Positions 58,185 through 64,000 of a stretch of 64,000 nt of DNA are shown in pieces. The stretch comes from Nymphaea colorata. Its lineage: Eukaryota > Streptophyta > Magnoliopsida > Nymphaeales > Nymphaeaceae. A program made the translations under genes and the position numbers. The notes under the pieces were generated by a model that was given only the letters and a program-made list of their open reading frames with translations, made no database searches and had not been told where the DNA came from. The DNA lies in assembly GCF_008831285.2 (NCBI RefSeq), contig NC_045141.1:13874106-13938105 (forward strand), given 5' to 3'. Position 1 is the stretch's first letter; each line of letters begins with the position of its first letter.

Positions 58185-61100
58185 GTAGATGTGTATATAT
58201 CCAAAATGTGTGAGTGGAATCCTCTTGGGTCTACTCACATACATTGCAGAAAATGGAACCCAACTCCAATAGATTTACGAGTAGCGAAGCCTTGCATTCT
58301 TCTAGTGACTGTATGTAACGTTTGTATCATTGGTGATGCTTTTTTGAGTATTCTAAAAACCTTTTTCTTCCTGTGATGTTCAGTCAGTATTTCGGAGGCC
58401 TGCCTCCACCAAGGCTTGTGTTCACTAACACGCAATGGAAATTTCATGCTAACCAAACCAAACTTCTAGAAAGATGCTCAGGTCATCTAACTGGCCATTC
58501 AAAATCTCTCAATGACATGCACTGGCATCTACCATAGGTCGCAACCTTCCATTTTACTTATGTATTGACAACTTAGTCAATTGAACAGATTCTTATAATG
58601 ACGACGAAAATTCACTGCAACCAGTGTTGGTATATAATAACTTTTTTAATATACATATACGTTGATAGTGCTAGTGCTACCTTGAGATTCCTTTTGGAAT
58701 GTTTGTCCCGTTATGCAGTTTGGACGTACGAACAAGTCAATAATGGATATCTAGATGGCAATATCTGTTAGAAACTGAGCATGAACATGAATGTTTGTTC
58801 CTGTAAAAGATGAAAATTCACAAGAGTGTGGCAAGGAACCTCGAAAAACACATTACTCGTTACACTATCTCCACCTCTGTATAACTGATTTGGGCCACTG
58901 CCCATGTCAAGTCTTTCTATTCTGACTGAGCTGGATCTGGGTGCAGTCACATGTGGTGTCGACACTGGGCTCTGTCAGTGCCCCACAAGCACTCACCCTT
59001 TTAAGCCAGAGATTGTTTAGTAGTTGGTTTACAGCAAACGAGCACAAAAGTTGCTCCTCAAATTCATTAGTTTCAGGAAAGATGTTTTTTTCAGTTGATA
59101 TTATTGAGCCATGTGACGAGTGAGTGTGCATGCAAGACGGTGGTGGCACGTATCAATACTTGTGGGCAACTGCCCACACAGCTGTAATGGAAAAGACAGC
59201 TGGGACGGGTCCGTCTATATGAGGGGGACTCCAACGGGGTCAAGCATGTGCCTCCTCTTTTTGTGTGGCTCTACGGCCCATGTGGAGTTCCAGTTACGCA
59301 ATGGCTCGCCTACCCCTGTATGTTCACCAGAAGTGGAGTCAAGGTAGGGCTTGCATGAGCCTTGGCTTCACCTCTTTTTTTTTTTAAATTTACATGTAAA
59401 ATTTAAAAAATTTTACTTATTTTATATAAAAATTTTGAAAAATGATAGTTCGGCCCTAGTTAAAATTTTAAAACTTTAATTCAGCCTTCTTTATGAAAAA
59501 TTTCTGGGTCCGCCCATGCTGTTCAAGATTGTTAAAATGATTGTTAAGTAGGCAATGAAGGAAGACCAAGGTCGTTTAACTATGTTTTGGTTCTGATGAT
59601 GGGAAGAAAGTGGAACTCGAATGTGAAATTTGAAGATAATTAGCGAACTTTTTAGACCTACTTTTAATATTTTATTGTCAGAATCAGTAGCTCAGAAAGA
59701 GATCAAATCTTAATTTCACTCTTAAAATCAGTACTCTTCAAAGGAGAGAGAGAGAGAGAGAGAGAAATAAAAAATAATAAATAAGTTTCAATGAAACTTC
59801 GTCCCTTTGGAGATGCGACTCCTACAAAAACAACTTGGCTTTTTATGTTTTTCATTTTAATATCCACCATTTGATGTCCTTTATATGATCCATCTCAAAT
59901 ATGGTATATGAAGGTTTGGTAACCATTATAAATCATCAATCTTTACTTGAATCTAAGACGTCATTTGGATTTGACACGCAACTTTTTTGCGACAACCGTG
60001 AGACTGGAATTCTTCAGTTGAGATTTTTGAGCAAAATTTGTTGGCAAAACTAACCACATATACGGATATGTTCTTCATGCCAAAAAACCAGAATTTCACA
60101 TAAAATCTTGTTTCTTGTGTTGTATTTTTTTTAATTTATAAACCAAACGATTTTATGCCATTCATTTCAAAATCCTTATAACATCTGATTTACACATTAG
60201 AGAAAAGGATTTTGATTCATTGTGAGATCTTTGCACACATAGAGATGAAAATCTGGTACATTTTGTTTTTTGTAATACAACCTGAAAATTTGAGGTTCCA
60301 ATAACGAGCATGCTGATAACGTTGGGTCCTATCTCAGCCATGTATTTCGCAATATTCCTGTCATTTTGTTGCTTGTTCTTTTTACTTTGCGTCTAACGCC
60401 GTGTTTGGTTGGAAGGAAATGAAGAGAAAATGACCTGTTTGGTTGAAAGGAAAGGAAATGAAAAGAAAGAAAAGGAAAGAACAATCAATCCGTTGTTTGA
60501 TTGATTAATTAAACAAATGATGGATTATAAAGTTACCATTGAAAGCAAAAACCATAGTCTCAAAAGCAGAGTCGGAACAATCTTGACGTTAGAAACCTGA
60601 GCCCGCCTGATGCCCAAAACCTAAGTTCGGATTCGGCTGATTAAAACTTTTTAATATAAAATAAACATTTTTAATAGAAAATATATTTTAATAATAAAAT
60701 ATATATTAAATAAAAATAATATAAAAAATTAATGAGGCCGAATCAAGCCCCATATGACTGGCCCAAGCCAGTTTTTTCAAACTGGAGCCCAAGCTTGATG
60801 GGGCTAGGTACCAAGTACCGGTTACCCAGGCCGGATGCACAAGCTTAATTCAAATGACAAATCTACCCATCTAAAATCAAGGATCTTAAATCACTTTATG
60901 AGATCTAAAATCAGAGGCGATCAAACACATACCTGATAGTTCTTGGTAGTGAACGCCCTCCTTCGATTAAAAAAATGCACTATAGTCGACCTTACAAGCG
61001 ATGCTCATAATGGATGTGAAAGAATGCGACCTTTGTTCGTGGTTTAGGTGTGTGCATATCTTTTTTTTTTTGTCAGGAATAAATTTTGAAAATTCTAGTT

Positions 61101-61341
61101 TAATATAAATTTTAAGGTTCCGTAACATTATTATAGTGAATTTTTTAAGCATATCTAACAAAAATGATACGGTCATGCTTTATATAATTTGTTCATATGA
61201 ATTGAAAGAGTTCATCAATTCTACTCCACGAAGGCACAAATATTATCATATCCATCAAAGTGAAATCCGCAAGGCTATTAATACCTATAAAGTCTTCATG
61301 TAATCAAATAGTAACTGGTTCGATTCAATGGCTGATACAAG
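58185..61341. other. Intergenic spacer
   Basis: No supported gene. Contains a MITE copy (59331-59520), more worn copies of the CAACTGCCCACA word (58890, 59164), a GA microsatellite (59741-59764), GTTTGGTTGGAAGGAAATGA-type MITE words at 60403-60480, and the CCAGGCCGG/CCCAAGCC dispersed repeat near 60750-60840. Otherwise AT-rich. Confidence 0.4.
59331..59520. mobile_element. hAT-like MITE, GTGGCGGAGCC family copy 5
   Basis: Starts AAGTGGAGTCAAGGTAGGG and ends TTTCTGGGTCCGCCCATGCT, so its complement starts with GGGCGGACCCAG, giving imperfect inverted ends. The body is shared with the copies at 51091 and 62421. Confidence 0.5.
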
Positions 61342-62050
61342 CAGTGGCGGTGTTAGGATTTGCTGGCTGAAGGGCACTTGAGTCACCAGCTCAAATCCTA
61401 CGTTTGGGGTGAACAACAAGCTCGAGCTCGACTCGTTTAAAGCTCAACTTGTGAACGAGTTTTAACTGAGTCATTTGGTTAACGAGTTGAACTGGAGTTC
61501 ATGAGTCGACTCGTTCAAGTAATCGAGTGGAGTTCGAGCTCAACATGTAACTGTCGAATCGAACTCGAGCCTTAAACGAGTTTGTCGAGCCTTAATCAAG
61601 TCGATATATTCAAATGAGTTTATGAGTTTGTCGAGCTCAACCTCAACACGTAACGATGAATATCAATTCTGTTCAAATGAGTTTGTCGAGCCTTAATCGA
61701 GTTAAGCTGGAGCTTAACACATAACGATGAATGTCAATTCTTTTCAAATAAGTTTGTCAAGCCTTAATTGAGTCAAGCTCGAGCTCAACGCATAACTGTA
61801 GAGTCGAGCTTGAGCTGCTTCCGGCAAACTATTTTCGAACTTGAACCGAGTCGAGGTCAATGTTTCATTAGTCGAGCTGGCTGAACCCGGGATTGAGTAT
61901 GCTTGTGTTCACCCCTAGTCCTGTGTAGATACTCCACTTAATTTTGAATAATCGCGTCGTAATGTTAAGTCCTTCAATGAGTTTTTTCATATCTGCTGGT
62001 GTGGTGTAGACAAGTGGCGGACTCCAGTCCTCATGTATCTCTGTCATAAG
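61342..62050. mobile_element. hAT-like MITE copy 6, split by a nested element
   Basis: The left part (61342-61405) starts CAGTGGCGG and matches the start of the copy at 23141. The right part (61918-62050) ends with CTCATGTATCTCTGTCATAA, matching that copy's end. Between them sits the 512-bp inverted-repeat element at 61406-61917, so this one is older. Confidence 0.5.
61406..61917. mobile_element. GAGTCGAG-rich inverted-repeat element, copy 3 (nested)
   Basis: Left end GGGGTGAACAACAAGCTCGA; right end, complemented, TAGGGGTGAACACAAGC. The arms match at GGGGTGAACA. Inside are imperfect internal repeats of about 100 bp carrying GTTTGTCGAGCCTTAATCGAG and AACACATAACGATGAAT-like words, repeated three to four times. 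Confidence 0.6.
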
Positions 62051-62420
62051 AGGGTGTCACGTTTCGTCGTTTATGATTTTTTTTTTATATAGTTTAATGG
62101 GTTTCCTTATTTTCAATTATTTTTATAATTTTTTTATTATATTTTGTAGTCCCTTCTTCTTTTTTTTGAAAAATGAATAGTGCAATCATTTTTGCCTATT
62201 GACGACCCTTTGCAGAATTGACAACTGGCCAATTCAATTCAAAATTAAAGCAAAACAATGGTGGTTTATAAGTAAGTGGTAGGGGCAGTTAAGCATCAAA
62301 CATCATATCTTTTAATAATAATGAAAAAAAAGGCCAATCCGTGGACCCGGTTGTGGAGCTAGGTGTGGGCAGTTGCCTAATTCGTTTCCAAGAATGAACC
62401 AAGACTAGTTATGTGGGTGC

Positions 62421-62580
62421 ACTCAAAGGAGGGGGCTCGCATGGGCTCTGGCTCCACCTAAAAAAAAAATTACTTATGTTATAAAATTTTTGGAAAATAA
62501 AATTTTGAATTCTGTCAAAATTTTAAAACTTTAATTCGATCTTTCATCATAAAGAATTTTTATCTTTCCCTCTGCTCAGC
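62421..62580. mobile_element. hAT-like MITE, GTGGCGGAGCC family copy 7
   Basis: Contains GGCTCGCATGGGCTCTGGCT, CCACC, an A-run and the AT-rich body ending near AATTTTTATCTTTCCCTCTG. It is more diverged than the other two copies with this body. Confidence 0.4.
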
Positions 62581-62870
62581 CCAAGTTTCTTGTTATATGT
62601 AACTGCTCCCATGAACTGACCGGCACACTTGAAAAAGAAAGAGAGAAACTTGGTTCCCATATACTACAAGGCGTAATAGTGACCCTTCGGTTGTTCCTTT
62701 GTCATTTGCCAATAAATAACTTTCTCCCATCAACATCTTCTGACCAGCAAACTCTAGATGTCCAGATTACAATGGTGGGCATTTTGAATAAATAATGATG
62801 AAAGGAAGGGTAGAAGAAATGTCATCCTGCTGTTCCTTATTTGCAAGGAGAGCCCAATGGGAAATGTAAA
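62581..62870. other. Spacer
   Basis: No gene or repeat recognised. Confidence 0.4.
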
Positions 62871-63243
62871 AAACCAAACCATTAGGTCAAAGACAAAGAC
62901 CAAATCACTTGAAATGTGATGTTTACAGTGGTTTTTCTTTTTCTATCTAAACGTATTGATATGATTTTAAGAATAGGTTGATGAAAAAAATATATTAAGT
63001 TGATTATTGTTTGGACTTTAATGACATTTTTTATAATAAGAAAAAAAAGAGAAGGGCTCCCATAGCATCAACATTTTGACAATGAAAAATTCAACATGCT
63101 TAATAAAACAACTTGACTCAGATTATGTTTTATATCAAAATAGTTTTTATAAATATATTAGGATGTTTATATTTTATTTAAAATATATTTTTAATACAAA
63201 ATTAAAGGGTTCAGTTTTTGCCCATGACCTAATGGTATGGTTT
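62871..63243 (+). mobile_element. MITE-like inverted-repeat element, family 1 copy B
   Basis: Left arm ACCAAACCATTAGGTCAAAG; right arm, complemented, ACCATACCATTAGGTCATGG. The interior aligns by eye with copy C (ATCTAAACGTATTGATATG, GGTTGATGAAAAA, TTATATCAAAATAG, ATATATTAGGATGTTTATA). Non-coding, about 370 bp. Confidence 0.65.
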
Positions 63244-63284
63244 CAGGAATTTCTTTCAATGGGAGAGAGAGAGAGAAAGAGATC

Positions 63285-63629
63285 AAACACCAAGGTCAGG
63301 AATAAAAACCAGACCCTTTCACTTTTATTTTTAATTATTGTTTTTGCAATCTAACTATGTTGATATGTTCTTAAGAATGGGTTGATGAAAAACATATACT
63401 AAGTTGATCATTTTGTTAAACTTTGATGGTATTTTTATAATAATAAAAAATGAGAGGCCCCAATGACAGATAATGAAAAAATCAAGATTTTTCAAACAAG
63501 TTGCATGTTTATATCAAAATAGTCTTTACAAATATATTAAGATGTTTATATTGTATTTAAAATAATTTGTTAAACAAAAAATCAAATGGGTCAGACTTTT
63601 ATTCTTGATCTAAGTGTTTGGTTTTACCA
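63285..63629 (+). mobile_element. MITE-like inverted-repeat element, family 1 copy C
   Basis: The left arm contains ACCAAGGTCAGGAATAAAAA followed by CCAGACCC. The right arm, complemented, contains CTTAGATCAAGAATAAAAGT followed by CTGACCC, extending out to TTTGGTAAAACC. It lies head-to-tail with copy B, about 40 bp away, separated by a GA-rich stretch. Confidence 0.65.
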
Positions 63630-63931
63630 AAGTACATATATGCACACACAATTTCATGTACTTTTTGGTTGAGAATGGTCATGGCAACGAAAGGGTCAGA
63701 AACAACGTCTTTAGTGCTTTTATATATATATATATATATATAACCGGAACAAGTGCGTGGAGCCCGGCGACTTTCTGTCAATATTTAACTAGCTACGGCT
63801 ACCTAACCCTAGTTTGTTTATTAAAAAATAAATTTATAACAAAATAGGTGCACCTGGTTTACCTTCCTTCCTGTACTTCAAGCTCCAAAATATCATTCGA
63901 AAACAACTGGCCGTTGTTTATTGACTTAGAG

Positions 63932-63966
<35 letters not shown>

Positions 63967-64000
63967 TGCAGCTATCTGGTGGAGGGCAAAGTTAAAATAA
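63630..64000. repeat. End of window with TA microsatellites
   Basis: (TA)n at 63721-63742 and (AT)n at 63937-63964. No gene is seen in the last 370 bases. Confidence 0.7.

Noticed and set aside
1..64000. CRISPR array, tRNA, rRNA, or a clustered multi-gene system
   Set aside because: No regularly spaced repeats, tRNA cloverleaf sequence or rRNA stretch was seen, and the host genes are unrelated in function.

Overview
The window is nuclear DNA from a flowering plant. Spliced genes with GT-AG introns, plant-only protein families (RGF/GOLVEN peptide, PLATZ, DUF247), a Ty1/copia element primed by plant initiator tRNA-Met, and abundant AT-, CT- and GA-type microsatellites all agree on this. I cannot name the species. 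Gene density is low: five convincing host genes in 64 kb, separated by AT-rich spacers full of decayed transposons.

Layout from left to right. (1) 1849-2815, plus: a secreted RGF/GOLVEN/CLEL-type signalling peptide precursor, in three or four small exons. (2) 9539-14865, plus: an eight-exon, probably plastid-targeted SAM-dependent methyltransferase of the At1g78140/At2g41040 type. (3) 18882-20524, minus: a PLATZ zinc-binding transcription factor in four exons, the first coding exon being the ATG alone. (4) 30116-35438, minus: a complete Ty1/copia retrotransposon with two 181-bp LTRs that look identical, a 5-bp target duplication, PBS, PPT, and a gag-pol frame broken once at a homopolymer. (5) 43326-44993, minus: an intronless DUF247/UPF0481 membrane protein (At3g02645-like) with an overlapping upstream ORF. 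(6) 53563-54615, plus: ribosomal stalk protein P0 (uL10).

The spacers hold older repeats: copia RNase H and RT fragments, a LINE RT fragment, two TRIM-like or degenerate LTR remnants with tRNA-Met-type primer sites, a SINE-like unit with a tandemly doubled A-box, and three families of inverted-repeat elements with several copies each. One nested pair is visible at 61342-62050. There are also several local tandem duplications with periods of 23 to about 208 bp.

The host genes do not form an operon or recognisable cluster; each is an independent transcription unit. I found no CRISPR array, tRNA, rRNA, convincing microRNA hairpin, or new multi-gene system. The points most worth following up are the unusual RGF-type peptide and its splicing, the very young copia insertion, the DUF247 upstream ORF, and the three-copy MITE family.
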